A stretch of DNA of 64,000 nt from Mycobacterium shimoidei. Lineage in GTDB: Bacteria > Actinomycetota > Actinomycetes > Mycobacteriales > Mycobacteriaceae. A program made the position numbers and the translations under genes. The notes beneath the pieces are model-generated. The model worked only from the letters and a program-made list of their open reading frames with translations, was not told the origin of the DNA and did no database searches. The number at the start of each line of letters is the position of its first letter. Position 1 is the first letter of the stretch. This document shows positions 29,997 to 38,871 of this stretch, piece by piece. Location of the stretch: assembly GCA_002101905.1 (NCBI GenBank), contig LQPU01000037.1, positions 248,001 to 312,000 on the forward strand, in the 5' to 3' direction.

Positions 29997-30511
29997 TGCG
30001 CAGGGTCGGCGCGCTGCTGGTACTAGCGGCGTTGGTGACCGGGTGTGATCCTCTGGGAAAGGCGTCGTTAGACCCCGCTTTCGGTGCGCGTGTCACCGAC
30101 GGAAAACTGCGGATTTGGACGGGATCACGCTGTGTGGGCGTGACGGATATCAGCATCTCCTTCGAGCCGGGGAGGGCAGAGTTAAAGCTGAGCTCGCGCA
30201 GTGAAACCGGCGTGGACGTCGAGTATTTCACGCTCGGCGGACCCTATCCAGCGGGCCTGGAGATCTCGAAGCCGCTGCCTGACGGATTCGATTGGCGCGC
30301 CGAGAAGTCAATGTTCCTCTCGCCCCACGGCGGTTCCAGCCACTGGGGGACGAGTACGGACCTCGCCGAGGTACTCAAGGGATCCGATCAGCACCCGGCC
30401 GACACCTACTGGTTCCAAGGCGTCGGCTGGCTCAGCCCCGCCGACGTGGCGGCCAAGGACGGCAAGAGGTTCCTCGCCGTCTGCACCCCCGACCCGGCAA
30501 AGAAGCGTTAG
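29996..30511 (+). CDS. Lipoprotein partner of effector 3 (candidate immunity protein)
   Basis: A 171-residue lipoprotein: M-R-R-V-G-A-L-L-V-L-A-A-L-V-T-G-C, with the lipobox L-V-T-G-C. The mature part is β-rich with Gly/Tyr/Trp-containing strands (W-T-G-S-R-C-V-G-V, Y-W-F-Q-G-V-G-W) and a C-terminal A-V-C-T-P-D-P. No family is recognised and it shares no similarity with the other two partner proteins, as expected if it is matched to a distinct effector tail. ATG 29996 overlaps the effector TGA by one base; GTG 29993 is an alternative. Its TAG overlaps the convergent pepN stop by 4 bases. An immunity role is inferred from position only. Confidence 0.7.
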   Translation: MRRVGALLVLAALVTGCDPLGKASLDPAFGARVTDGKLRIWTGSRCVGVTDISISFEPGRAELKLSSRSETGVDVEYFTLGGPYPAGLEISKPLPDGFDWRAEKSMFLSPHGGSSHWGTSTDLAEVLKGSDQHPADTYWFQGVGWLSPADVAAKDGKRFLAVCTPDPAKKR

Positions 30512-33069
30512 ACGCCCGCGTCGAACCGTCGGGCCCGCAACGCGCGCTTGACTCCCGCCTGCCCCTCGAGCACCAATCTCCGCAATGCCGGTGGCACATC
30601 GGGATTCGCCAGGAACTTGTCCGCGGCGGCGATGCCCTCGTCGCTGATATCCCACGACGGATACAAGCCAACGACGACCGTTTGCGCGACTTCGCTGGAC
30701 CGGCGCTCCCACACGCCGGGTATCATCGCGAAATACCGCTCAGTGAAAGGCATTAACAACTCGGACTGACCCGGCGCGACGATGCCGGCGATGATCGACC
30801 GGCCGGTGACGTTGGGCAGCGTGTCGTCTTCGGTCACGGTGGTCCACGCTTCTTCTTTGACCGGCAATTGCGGCCTGGCTGCGGACGCCTGGGCGCCGTG
30901 CCGCTTGCCGGCAGCGGTCGGGTCGCGCTGTACCTCGGCGTCGATGACGTCGGTATCGATCACCCCGGATCTGGCCAGCGCGATGACGATGCGCCAGCGC
31001 AGATCCGTGTCGACAGCCAGGCCGGCCAGACCTTGCTGAGCCGGATCCCCGTCGAGCAGCGCCGACAATACCGACGTGTGGCGCTCGGACAACACCGACG
31101 AGCACAGCGCGTTGACGAACGCCAACTGGTGATCGGATCCCGCTTCGGCGTCGCGGGCCAACTCCAGCAACCGGTCCGCGAAGGCAGGCCACCCTTCGGC
31201 GTCGGCCCACTGCGGCTCGGCGTAAGAACCCAACGCGGTCTGCGCCTGCATCAAAAGCCGCTGCGCCACCCCGACTTCGGTTTCGGCGACGACACCACGC
31301 GACACCAACGCCACAAAGTCGCGGGCCCGCAGCTCGGCCTCCCGAGTCATCTCCCAGGCCGCCGACCACACCAGCGTGCGCGGCAGCGGCTCGGCGATAT
31401 CGGCAATACGCTCCAGCGCGATCTCAAGCGAGACGGCGTCGAGCCGCAGCGAGCAGTAGGTCAGGTCGTCGTCGTTGACCAGGACCAGCTTGCCTCGCGG
31501 AACTCCAGCCAGTGCAGGCACTTCCGTACTCGCACCCTCGACGTCGAGCTCTTCGCGATGCACGCGAACCAACCTGCCGGTTCCATCGTCGTCGTAGATA
31601 CCTACGGCAAGTCGATGCACCCGCGTCTCACCGGCGCCCGGCGCGGCGCCACTTTGAGTGACAGCGAACCGGGTGAACTTTCCGTCGGCGTCGACGTCGA
31701 AATCGGCGCGCAATGTGTTCAGGCCGGTGGTCTTCAGCCACTGCCGTCCCCAATCGGATAGGTCGCGGCCCGAGGCCTTTTCCAACGCGGTCAACAAGTC
31801 GTCGAAGGTCGCGTTGTCATAGGCATGTGTGCGGAAGTAGTCGCGCAGACCGGCCAGAAAATTCTCCAGCCCGACATAGGCCACCAGTTGTTTGAGCACT
31901 GAAGCGCCCTTGGCATAGGTGATCCCGTCGAAGTTCACCTCGACGGCGGCCAGGTCGGGAATGTCGGCGGCCACCGGATGCGTGGACGGCAGTTGGTCTT
32001 GGCGGTAGGCCCACGATTTCTCCGCGTTGGCGAAAGTCGTCCACGCTTCCGTGAATTCGGTTGCCTCGCTTTGGCACAGCACTGAGGCGAACGTTGCGAA
32101 CGATTCGTTGAGCCACAGGTCGTCCCACCACCGCATGGTGACCAGGTCGCCGAACCACATGTGTGCCATCTCGTGCAGCAGGGTCTCGGCGCGCCGCTCA
32201 TATGATGCCCGGGTGACCTTGCTGCGAAAGACGTAGTCCTCCAGGAATGTGACCGCCCCGGCGTTTTCCATTGCGCCGGCGTTGAACTCCGGAACGAACA
32301 GCTGGTCGTATTTGCCGAACGCATACGGCACACCAAAGTGCTTGTGGTAGAAGCCGAAACCTTGCTTGGTGTGGGTGAACAACCGCTCGGCGTCCATGAA
32401 CTCCGCCAGGGACGCCCGGCAGAAAATCCCAAGTGGGATCTCGCCGTGATCGTCGACGTAGGTGTCGTCCCAGCGGGCATACGGTCCGGCGATCAACGCC
32501 ACGAGGTACGTGCTCATCCGCGGCGTGGTGGCGAAGGTGTGCACGCCGTGCTCGACGCTTACGGTGGCTCCGTTGGACACCACCTGCCAGTGCGCGGGTG
32601 CGATCACGGTCACGTCGAACGTGGCCTTGAGGTCGGGCTGGTCGAAACAAGCGAACATTCGCTTGGCATCGGCGGTTTCAAATTGCGAGTACAGATACAC
32701 CTCGTCGTCGACCGGGTCGACGAAACGGTGCAGACCTTCGCCGGTGTTGGAGTACCGGCAGACGGCATCCACCACGACAACGTTGCGTTCGGCCAGCCCG
32801 CTCAGCGGGATGCCGATCGATTCGTCGTAGCCGGACACGTCGAGTTCCCGGCCGTTGAGGGTTGCGCTGTGAATCGTGTCGGCGGCGATCTCGATGACAG
32901 TGTCGGCGCCGGGGACGGCGTTGAACTGCACGGTCGTGGTCGACCGGAAGGTGCGTTCGCCGGGCGCGCCGTTGCCGTCGGTGAGATCCAGGTTGATCCG
33001 GTAGCTATCGACGGTGATCAGCGCTGCGCGCTCGACCGCCTGCTCGCGGGTGAGGTTGGGAAGTGCCAC
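30508..33069 (-). CDS. pepN: Aminopeptidase N (PepN, M1 family)
   Basis: An 853-residue M1 zinc aminopeptidase (Rv2467 type) that removes N-terminal residues from peptides in the cytoplasm. The substrate-binding G-A-M-E-N motif is near residue 263 and the zinc site H-E-M-A-H-x18-E (H-E-M-A-H-M-W-F-G-D ... N-E-S-F-A-T-F) is at ~299-322. The C-terminal helical ERAP1-like domain fills the last 350 residues. It starts at GTG 33069 on the minus strand, divergent from the DsbA-like gene. Its TAA overlaps the TAG of the last effector-partner gene by 4 bases, marking the right edge of the accessory block. Confidence 0.96.
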   Translation of the reverse strand: MALPNLTREQAVERAALITVDSYRINLDLTDGNGAPGERTFRSTTTVQFNAVPGADTVIEIAADTIHSATLNGRELDVSGYDESIGIPLSGLAERNVVVVDAVCRYSNTGEGLHRFVDPVDDEVYLYSQFETADAKRMFACFDQPDLKATFDVTVIAPAHWQVVSNGATVSVEHGVHTFATTPRMSTYLVALIAGPYARWDDTYVDDHGEIPLGIFCRASLAEFMDAERLFTHTKQGFGFYHKHFGVPYAFGKYDQLFVPEFNAGAMENAGAVTFLEDYVFRSKVTRASYERRAETLLHEMAHMWFGDLVTMRWWDDLWLNESFATFASVLCQSEATEFTEAWTTFANAEKSWAYRQDQLPSTHPVAADIPDLAAVEVNFDGITYAKGASVLKQLVAYVGLENFLAGLRDYFRTHAYDNATFDDLLTALEKASGRDLSDWGRQWLKTTGLNTLRADFDVDADGKFTRFAVTQSGAAPGAGETRVHRLAVGIYDDDGTGRLVRVHREELDVEGASTEVPALAGVPRGKLVLVNDDDLTYCSLRLDAVSLEIALERIADIAEPLPRTLVWSAAWEMTREAELRARDFVALVSRGVVAETEVGVAQRLLMQAQTALGSYAEPQWADAEGWPAFADRLLELARDAEAGSDHQLAFVNALCSSVLSERHTSVLSALLDGDPAQQGLAGLAVDTDLRWRIVIALARSGVIDTDVIDAEVQRDPTAAGKRHGAQASAARPQLPVKEEAWTTVTEDDTLPNVTGRSIIAGIVAPGQSELLMPFTERYFAMIPGVWERRSSEVAQTVVVGLYPSWDISDEGIAAADKFLANPDVPPALRRLVLEGQAGVKRALRARRFDAGV

Positions 33070-33211
33070 GTGTCCAACCTAAGGGCGATCGCAAGCGCGG
33101 CGCAGCCGGGCACTGCGGGCCGCGCTGCAAATCCAGCGGCGGCGGGAACAGTTCTGCCGCGGCTACGGTTGTGCTGGGCGACTAACCGCGCGTGGACGAG
33201 AGGATGCAGCT

Positions 33212-33823
33212 ATGCCCGACAAATCACAAGCCGACTTCTGGTTCGATCCGCTGTGTCCCTGGGCGTGGATCACCTCACGGTGGATTCTGGAGGTCGAGAA
33301 GGTCCGCGACATCGAGGTCAACTTCCACGTGATGAGCCTGGCGATCCTCAACGAGGGCCGTGACGACCTCCCCGAGAAGTACCGCGAGGGAATGAAGAAG
33401 GCGTGGGGGCCGGTCCGGGTCGCGATTGCCGCCGAGCAGGCGCACGGCGCCAAGGTGCTCGCGCCGCTGTACACCGCGATGGGCACCCGCATTCACAACG
33501 AAGACAACAAGGACCTCGACGAGGTCATCAGGCAATCGCTGGCCGAGGTCGGCCTGCCCGCGGAGCTGGCCGAGGCCGCCGAAAGCGACGCCTACGACGA
33601 GGCGCTGCGCAAGAGCCACCATGCCGGGATGGACGCCGTCGGGGACGACGTCGGTACGCCGACGATCCACGTCAACGGGGTGGCTTTCTTCGGTCCGGTG
33701 CTCTCGAGAATCCCGCGCGGCGAAGAGGCCGGCAAGCTGTGGGATGCCTCGGTGACGTTTGCCTCCTACCCGCACTTCTGGGAGCTCAAGCGAACCCGCA
33801 CAGAGCCGCCGACGTTCGACTGA
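33212..33823 (+). CDS. DsbA-like mycothiol-dependent oxidoreductase (Rv2466c type)
   Basis: A 203-residue thioredoxin-fold protein of the DsbA/FrnE family. The active-site segment is F-D-P-L-C-P-W-A-W near residues 8-16, with a C-P-W-A rather than C-x-x-C arrangement, and the cis-Pro region is G-T-P-T-I-H-V-N. Rv2466c homologues are mycothiol-dependent reductases that also activate nitro-prodrugs. The ATG is preceded by GAGAGGA. The gene precedes rpiB, with a GC-rich hairpin in between (33839-33862). Cytoplasmic; it probably protects against oxidative stress. Confidence 0.88.
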   Translation: MPDKSQADFWFDPLCPWAWITSRWILEVEKVRDIEVNFHVMSLAILNEGRDDLPEKYREGMKKAWGPVRVAIAAEQAHGAKVLAPLYTAMGTRIHNEDNKDLDEVIRQSLAEVGLPAELAEAAESDAYDEALRKSHHAGMDAVGDDVGTPTIHVNGVAFFGPVLSRIPRGEEAGKLWDASVTFASYPHFWELKRTRTEPPTFD

Positions 33824-33838
33824 CGGGCCCTTCCGCCT

Positions 33839-33862
33839 GCGAGCGGGGACGCGCACGCTCGC
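33839..33862 (+). terminator. GC-rich stem-loop between the DsbA-like gene and rpiB
   Basis: Perfect 7-bp arms GCGAGCG and CGCTCGC are separated by 10 bases. No U-tract follows, so it may attenuate or stabilise rather than terminate. Confidence 0.4.
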
Positions 33863-33882
33863 GCCAGCGGGGGTCGGGCAGA

Positions 33883-34371
33883 ATGACCGGCATGCGCGTC
33901 TACCTGGGCGGTGACCATGCCGGCTACGAGCTCAAGCAGCAGGTCATCGAACACCTCAAGAAATCCGGGCACGAGCCGGTCGACTGCGGCGCGTTCAGCT
34001 ATGACGCCGACGACGACTATCCGGCCTTCTGCATCGCCGCCGCCTCGCGCACCTTGGCCGATCCGGGCAGCCTGGGCATCGTGCTCGGCGGATCGGGCAA
34101 CGGTGAGCAGATCGCCGCGAACAAGGTGCCGGGCATCCGCTGCGCGCTGGCCTGGAGCGTGGAGACCGCGCAACTGGCCCGTGAGCACAACAATGCACAG
34201 GTGATCGGCATCGGCGGGCGAATGCACACCGTTCCCGAGGCGCTGGCCATCGTCGACGCGTTCGTGGCCACCCCGTGGTCGGAAGCCGAACGCCACCAAC
34301 GCCGCATCGACATCCTCACCGAGTACGAACGCACTCACCAGGCGCCGCCGGTGCCGGGCGCCGACGGCTGA
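33883..34371 (+). CDS. rpiB: Ribose-5-phosphate isomerase B
   Basis: A 162-residue RpiB/LacAB family enzyme interconverting ribose-5-phosphate and ribulose-5-phosphate in the non-oxidative pentose phosphate pathway. Visible are G-G-D-H-A-G-Y-E-L at the start, the phosphate-binding G-G-S-G-N-G-E-Q, and S-V-E-T-A-x-L-A-R-E-H-N-N-A-Q. In the actinobacterial class a Glu (here in G-N-G-E-Q) replaces the Cys base of E. coli RpiB. The start at ATG 33883 gives exactly the length I recall for Rv2465c; ATG 33892 is in frame. It lies 2 bases upstream of nei. Confidence 0.94.
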   Translation: MTGMRVYLGGDHAGYELKQQVIEHLKKSGHEPVDCGAFSYDADDDYPAFCIAAASRTLADPGSLGIVLGGSGNGEQIAANKVPGIRCALAWSVETAQLAREHNNAQVIGIGGRMHTVPEALAIVDAFVATPWSEAERHQRRIDILTEYERTHQAPPVPGADG

Positions 34372-34373
34372 TC

Positions 34374-35180
34374 GTGCCCGAGGGGCACACTCTGCACCGA
34401 CTCGCGCGGCTGCACCAACGGCGGTTCGCCGGCGCGCCCGTGGCGGTGTCGAGCCCACAGGGCCGGTTCGCGGCGTCGGCCGCCGCGGTGGACGGTCAGG
34501 TATTGCGACGCACCAGCGTATGGGGCAAGCACCTGTTCCATCACTACGCCGGCGGCCCGATTGTGCATGTGCATCTTGGTCTTTACGGCTCCTTCACCGA
34601 ATGGGAGCGCCCGCCCGACGCGGCGATGCCCGCACCGGTCGGTCAGGTGCGAATGCGGATGGTCGGCGCCCAGTACGGCACCGACCTTCGGGGTCCCACG
34701 GTGTGCGAACTAATCGACGACGCGCAGGTCTCCGAAGTGGTGGCCCGGCTCGGCCCCGACCCGCTGCGCCGCGACGCCGACCCGGCATGGGCATGGACGC
34801 GGATCAGCAAGTCGCGCAGGCCGATCGGAGCGCTTCTCATGGACCAGACGGTCATCGCGGGCGTCGGAAACGTCTACCGCAGCGAACTGCTTTTCCGCCA
34901 CGGCATCGATCCGTACCGGGTCGGCCGGTCGATCACAGAAGCGGAATTCACCGCGGCGTGGACTGATCTGGTCGCGCTGATGAAGGTGGGGCTGCGCCGC
35001 GGCAAGATCTTCGTGGTTCGTCCCGAACATGATTGCGGCGCACCGTCATACCTACCGGATCGGCCGCGCACCTACGTGTATCGGCGTGCCGGGGAGCGTT
35101 GTCGGGTTTGCGCGACAACGATCCGTACCGCCGTCCTGGAGGGCCGCAACGTGTTCTGGTGCCCGAGCTGTCAAACGTGA
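34374..35180 (+). CDS. nei: Endonuclease VIII-type DNA glycosylase (Nei, Fpg/Nei family)
   Basis: A 268-residue base-excision repair enzyme that removes oxidised bases and cuts the abasic site. GTG 34374 is chosen because cleaved Met leaves the essential P-E-G-H-T N-terminus (Pro nucleophile, Glu acid). The helix-two-turn-helix is around I-A-G-V-G-N-V-Y-R-S-E-L-L-F and the C-terminal zinc finger is C-R-V-C ... C-P-S-C. The length equals what I recall for Rv2464c. It follows the rpiB stop by two bases, so the two genes are probably co-expressed. Confidence 0.92.
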   Translation: MPEGHTLHRLARLHQRRFAGAPVAVSSPQGRFAASAAAVDGQVLRRTSVWGKHLFHHYAGGPIVHVHLGLYGSFTEWERPPDAAMPAPVGQVRMRMVGAQYGTDLRGPTVCELIDDAQVSEVVARLGPDPLRRDADPAWAWTRISKSRRPIGALLMDQTVIAGVGNVYRSELLFRHGIDPYRVGRSITEAEFTAAWTDLVALMKVGLRRGKIFVVRPEHDCGAPSYLPDRPRTYVYRRAGERCRVCATTIRTAVLEGRNVFWCPSCQT

Positions 35181-35195
35181 CACTAGGCGTAACGG

Positions 35196-36386
35196 TCAGC
35201 TCCGCCTGACCCCCAGCGCCGCGTAAATCTCGTCGGACAATGCGACGCTGCGCGGATCGGCGTTGGCCTTGGTGGCGTCGAACCGGTTCATCACATACGC
35301 GTAGCCGATCCGATGCTCGAGGTCGACGAACCCGAACGAGCCCCCCAACCCGCCGTGACCGAAAATCCGCGGGTTGGGTCCGTTGACGCAGCGCTGGTTG
35401 AGCATGTAGCCCAGACCCCAGCCGTGATCGGCGACCCGTCGGCCCAGCACCAGATCGGTTTCCAGGCCGCCCTGCGACACCCGGACCAGATCCATGTGCT
35501 CGCGGCTCAGCAGTTTGCCCTGGGCCAGCGCGTTGTAGAAGGTTGCCAAACCGAGGGCGGACACCTGTGCATTGGTGCCGGGGAACTCAAGCTCGCGCCA
35601 CAGCTGTAGGTCGTTCGAGCCGACCTCGTCATCGGGGGCGAACCCCATCGACACGGCCAGGCCCGCCTTGGGATGTTCGGCCAACGTGGTGGGGTAACCG
35701 GGAGCTTGGACATCGGCCAGCATCTGCCGGATATGAGGCTTGTTCACCAGATCGGCGCATCGGCGCTGCTCGCTGCGTGACAAGCCGATGTGGACGTCGG
35801 CGCCCAGCGGCTCGGCGATTTCGGTGCGCAGGTACTGGCCGACCGTGCGCCCGGTGACCCGGCGGAATACCTCGCCGAGGATGAACCCGAAGGTGGTCAT
35901 GTGGTAGCCCTGCGCGGTGCCCGGTTCCCACCACGGTTCGGCGGTGGCCAGCTGATCGCACACGAAATCCCAGTCGGTGACCTGCTCCCAGTGCATTCGG
36001 GTCCGCGGTCCGATGACGCCCGAGCGGTGGCTCATCACCATGGCGAGGGTGATGTCCTGCTTGCCGGCTTGCCCGAACTCAGGCCAGTAGCGCGCCACCG
36101 GGGCGTACAGGTCCAGCTCTCCGCGCTCGACGAGCTGATGCACGCAGGTGCTGGTCAACCCCTTGGTGCTGGAGAGGATGGTGGCCAGGGTGTCCTGCTG
36201 CCAGGGCCGGGTCCCGGCGGCGTCGGCCGTACCGGCCCACAGGTTGACGACGAGCTCGCCGTCCACCCAGGCCGCGACCGCCGCGCCCACCTCACCGCGC
36301 ACGGCGAAGTTCTGCTCGAACGCGTCGCGTACCCGCTCGAAGCGCGATGCGCATGAGCCCTGGATGTCGACCGTGCTGTCGGCCAT
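35196..36386 (-). CDS. lipP: LipP-like serine hydrolase (beta-lactamase class C family esterase)
   Basis: A ~396-residue class C β-lactamase/esterase fold protein (Rv2463 type). The nucleophile motif is S-S-T-K (SxxK), the second motif is Y-H-M (Y-x-M in place of Y-x-N) in Q-G-Y-H-M-T-T-F-G, and the third H-G-G-L-G-G region is near the C-terminus. These features favour ester hydrolysis over β-lactam hydrolysis. I chose ATG 36386; the frame extends upstream to 36425. There is no signal peptide. It is convergent with nei and divergent from the tRNA region. Confidence 0.88.
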   Translation of the reverse strand: MADSTVDIQGSCASRFERVRDAFEQNFAVRGEVGAAVAAWVDGELVVNLWAGTADAAGTRPWQQDTLATILSSTKGLTSTCVHQLVERGELDLYAPVARYWPEFGQAGKQDITLAMVMSHRSGVIGPRTRMHWEQVTDWDFVCDQLATAEPWWEPGTAQGYHMTTFGFILGEVFRRVTGRTVGQYLRTEIAEPLGADVHIGLSRSEQRRCADLVNKPHIRQMLADVQAPGYPTTLAEHPKAGLAVSMGFAPDDEVGSNDLQLWRELEFPGTNAQVSALGLATFYNALAQGKLLSREHMDLVRVSQGGLETDLVLGRRVADHGWGLGYMLNQRCVNGPNPRIFGHGGLGGSFGFVDLEHRIGYAYVMNRFDATKANADPRSVALSDEIYAALGVRRS

Positions 36387-36480
36387 GGCGCCTCGGTTGT
36401 GGATGGTCGGCCTCCTCAGCCTCACCGGCCTCCTGAGCCTAAACGGCCTTGCCGTCAGCTCGGGGGAAGCAAGGCGTTTG

Positions 36481-36551
36481 AGCGGGCGACGGGAATCGAA
36501 CCCGCGTCGCTAGTTTGGAAGACTAGGGCTCTACCATTGAGCTACGCCCGC
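36481..36551 (-). tRNA. tRNA-Gly (anticodon TCC)
   Basis: On the minus strand the sequence folds as a 71-base cloverleaf: acceptor GCGGGCG/CGCCCGC, D-arm GCTC-AATGGTA-GAGC, anticodon arm CTAGT-CTTCCAA-ACTAG and T-arm with GGTTCGATTCC. The anticodon is TCC. CCA is not encoded. Confidence 0.96.
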
Positions 36552-36678
36552 ATTGCACAACTCGAGCCAGACTGTACGGCGCCTCGGACATCAAATCCAA
36601 ATGACACCCTTCCTCAATTTTGCCGTGAGGTCCCTGCCGGGCAGGGCGGTGTCGGGCCGTAGGATCGCGAGGTCAGCG

Positions 36679-36755
36679 CGGGGTGTAGCGCAGCTTGGTA
36701 GCGCATCCGCTTTGGGAGCGGAAGGCCGCAGGTTCAAATCCTGTCACCCCGACCA
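36679..36755 (+). tRNA. tRNA-Pro (anticodon TGG)
   Basis: A cloverleaf with acceptor CGGGGTG/CACCCCG, anticodon stem-loop CCGCT-TTGGGAG-CGG (anticodon TGG), T-arm GGTTCAAATCC, and the 3' CCA encoded at 36753-36755. Plus strand, 45 bases upstream of tig. Confidence 0.96.
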
Positions 36756-36800
36756 GGCCGCCGCGCCTTACCACCAGAACCGACACCGAGGAGTATGTCC

Positions 36801-38180
36801 GTGAAGAGCACCGTCGAGCAGTTGAGCCCGACCCGGGTTCGGATCAATGTCGAGGTGCCGTTCACCGAGCTTGAGCCGGACTTCAACGAGGCTTACAAGG
36901 AGCTGGCCAAGCAGGTGCGCCTGCCGGGGTTTCGTCCCGGCAAAGCCCCCGCCAAGCTCCTCGAGGCGCGCATCGGCCGCGAAACGATGCTCGACCAGGT
37001 CGTCAACGACGCGCTGCCCAAGCGTTACACCCAGGCCGTCACCGAATCTGAGCTGCGGCCGCTGGGCCAGCCCCAGATCGAGGTGACCAACAAGCAATAC
37101 GGCGAGGAACTGGTCTTCACCGCCGAGGTCGATGTGCGCCCGGAGATCAAGCTGCCCGACCTGAGTGAGCTGAAGATCACCGTCGATCCCATCGAAGTCA
37201 CCGACGACGACATCGACGCCGAGTTGCAGTCGTTGCGCGCCCGGTTCGGCACGTTGACGGGGGTCGACCGGCCGGCCGCGACCGGCGACTTCGTGTCGAT
37301 CGACTTGTCCGCCACCATCGACGGCGAAGAAGTGCCGGAAGCGGCGACCGAGGGGCTCTCGCACGAGGTCGGCTCCGGCCAGCTGATCGAGGGTCTCGAC
37401 GATGCGATCGTCGGGCTGTCCGCAGGTGAGTCGCGGGTGTTCACCACCACGCTGGCGGCCGGGCCGCATGCCGGGCAGGAGGCCGAGGTGACCGTCACCG
37501 TCCAGTCGATCAAGGAGCGCGAACTACCCGAACCCGACGACGAGTTCGCGCAATTGGCAAGTGAATTCGACACTATCGACGAGTTGCGGGCTAACCTGGC
37601 CGATCAGGTGCGACGGGTCAAGCGGGTCCAGCAGGCCGAGAAGATCCGCACCGCCGCCATAGACACTCTGCTCGAGCAGGTCGATTTCCCGTTGCCCGAG
37701 GCGGTGGTGCAGGCCCAAGTCAACGAGACGGTGCACAACGCCATCCACCGCTTCGATCACGACGACGCCAAGTTCGCCGAAGCCCTGGCCAAGCAGGGGT
37801 CGTCGCGTGAGCAATTCGACGCCGAGACCCGCACGGCCGCCGAGAAGGCGATCAAGACCCAGCTGCTACTGGACTCGTTGGCCGACCACCTGGACATCCA
37901 GGTAACCCAGGCCGACCTCACCGAGCGGCTGGTGGTGACGTCGCGGCAATACGGCGTCGAACCGCAGCAGCTGTTGGCCTTTATGCAGCAAAACAACCAG
38001 TTGCCGGCCATGTTTGCTGATGTGCGCCGCGGACTGACCATCGCCGAGGTGATCGAGGTGGCCACGGTCACCGACACTGACGGAAACGTGATCGACACCA
38101 GCGAGTTCTTCGGCCGGCGCAAAGCCGAAGAGACCGACGAAACCGAGGAGTCGGGGGCCGACAACTCGGGCGAAGAGTGA
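36801..38180 (+). CDS. tig: Trigger factor
   Basis: A 459-residue ribosome-bound chaperone and peptidyl-prolyl isomerase. The N-terminal ribosome-binding domain has the signature G-F-R-P-G-K-A-P. The FKBP-like domain spans ~155-245, and the helical substrate-cradling C-domain follows. GTG 36801 is preferred over ATG 36795 because GAGGAG is 7 bases upstream and the sequence then starts with K-S-T-V-E-Q, as in Rv2462c. The tail is Glu/Asp-rich. It is followed by clpP1, a common arrangement linking folding with degradation. Confidence 0.95.
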   Translation: MKSTVEQLSPTRVRINVEVPFTELEPDFNEAYKELAKQVRLPGFRPGKAPAKLLEARIGRETMLDQVVNDALPKRYTQAVTESELRPLGQPQIEVTNKQYGEELVFTAEVDVRPEIKLPDLSELKITVDPIEVTDDDIDAELQSLRARFGTLTGVDRPAATGDFVSIDLSATIDGEEVPEAATEGLSHEVGSGQLIEGLDDAIVGLSAGESRVFTTTLAAGPHAGQEAEVTVTVQSIKERELPEPDDEFAQLASEFDTIDELRANLADQVRRVKRVQQAEKIRTAAIDTLLEQVDFPLPEAVVQAQVNETVHNAIHRFDHDDAKFAEALAKQGSSREQFDAETRTAAEKAIKTQLLLDSLADHLDIQVTQADLTERLVVTSRQYGVEPQQLLAFMQQNNQLPAMFADVRRGLTIAEVIEVATVTDTDGNVIDTSEFFGRRKAEETDETEESGADNSGEE

Positions 38181-38245
38181 GCTGTGAGCGAACGCGCAGG
38201 CTTGGGGGAGTGTTCGACGGCGTCGGTTGGTTAGTGTCGGTGCAT

Positions 38246-38278
38246 ATGGAACACGAGAAAGCAGGTACTCCACTGTGA
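38246..38278 (+). CDS. Possible leader peptide coupled to clpP1 (10 codons)
   Basis: ATG 38246 encodes M-E-H-E-K-A-G-T-P-L and ends in TGA 38276-38278, sharing GTGA with the clpP1 start at 38275. A -10-like TAGTGT (38232-38237) ends 8 bases before the ATG, so this may be a leaderless mini-ORF through which ribosomes reach clpP1. Short and unproven. Confidence 0.35.
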   Translation: MEHEKAGTPL

Positions 38279-38871
38279 GCGGTGACATGCGATCGAACAC
38301 GCAGGGGCTCAACCTTGTCGACTCGGTCTATGAGCGCTTGCTCTCCGAGCGCATCATCTTCTTGGGCTCAGAGGTCAACGACGACATTGCCAACCGGCTG
38401 TGCGCGCAGATTCTGCTGCTCGCGGCCGAGGACCCCGCCAAAGACATCTCGCTGTACATCAATTCCCCGGGCGGCTCGATCAGCGCAGGCATGGCGATCT
38501 ACGACACCATGGTGCTCGCCCCGTGCGACATCGCCACCTATGCCATGGGCATGGCCGCCTCGATGGGCCAGTTCCTGTTGGCGGCGGGCACCAAGGGCAA
38601 GCGCTACTCGTTGCCGCACGCCCGCATCCTGATGCATCAGCCGTTGGGTGGGGTGACCGGCAGCGCCGCCGACATCGCCATTCAGGCCGAGCAGTTCGCC
38701 GTCATCAAGAAGGAGATGTTCCGGCTCAACGCCGAGTTCACCGGCCAGCCGGTGGAGCGGATCATGGCCGACTCCGACCGCGACCGCTGGTTTACCGCTC
38801 AAGAAGCCTTGGAGTACGGCTTCGTCGACCACATCATCACCAACGCCCCCGTCAACGGAGCCGCATCATGA
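38275..38871 (+). CDS. clpP1: ATP-dependent Clp protease proteolytic subunit ClpP1
   Basis: A 198-residue serine peptidase of family S14. The catalytic Ser is in G-M-A-A-S-M-G-Q-F, the His in M-H-Q-P-L-G-G and the Asp in D-R-D-R-W. GTG 38275 gives an N-terminus closely matching mycobacterial ClpP1 (M-R-S-N-x-Q-G-L). It forms the mixed ClpP1P2 tetradecamer that works with ClpX and ClpC1 and is essential in mycobacteria. The stop overlaps clpP2 by ATGA, which enforces balanced synthesis. Confidence 0.96.
   Translation: MSGDMRSNTQGLNLVDSVYERLLSERIIFLGSEVNDDIANRLCAQILLLAAEDPAKDISLYINSPGGSISAGMAIYDTMVLAPCDIATYAMGMAASMGQFLLAAGTKGKRYSLPHARILMHQPLGGVTGSAADIAIQAEQFAVIKKEMFRLNAEFTGQPVERIMADSDRDRWFTAQEALEYGFVDHIITNAPVNGAAS

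Noticed and set aside
36481..36755. The tRNA pair as the attachment site of an integrated element
   Set aside because: No integrase gene, no repeated tRNA 3' end and no foreign block next to the tRNAs; the accessory region is 6 kb away with other genes between.
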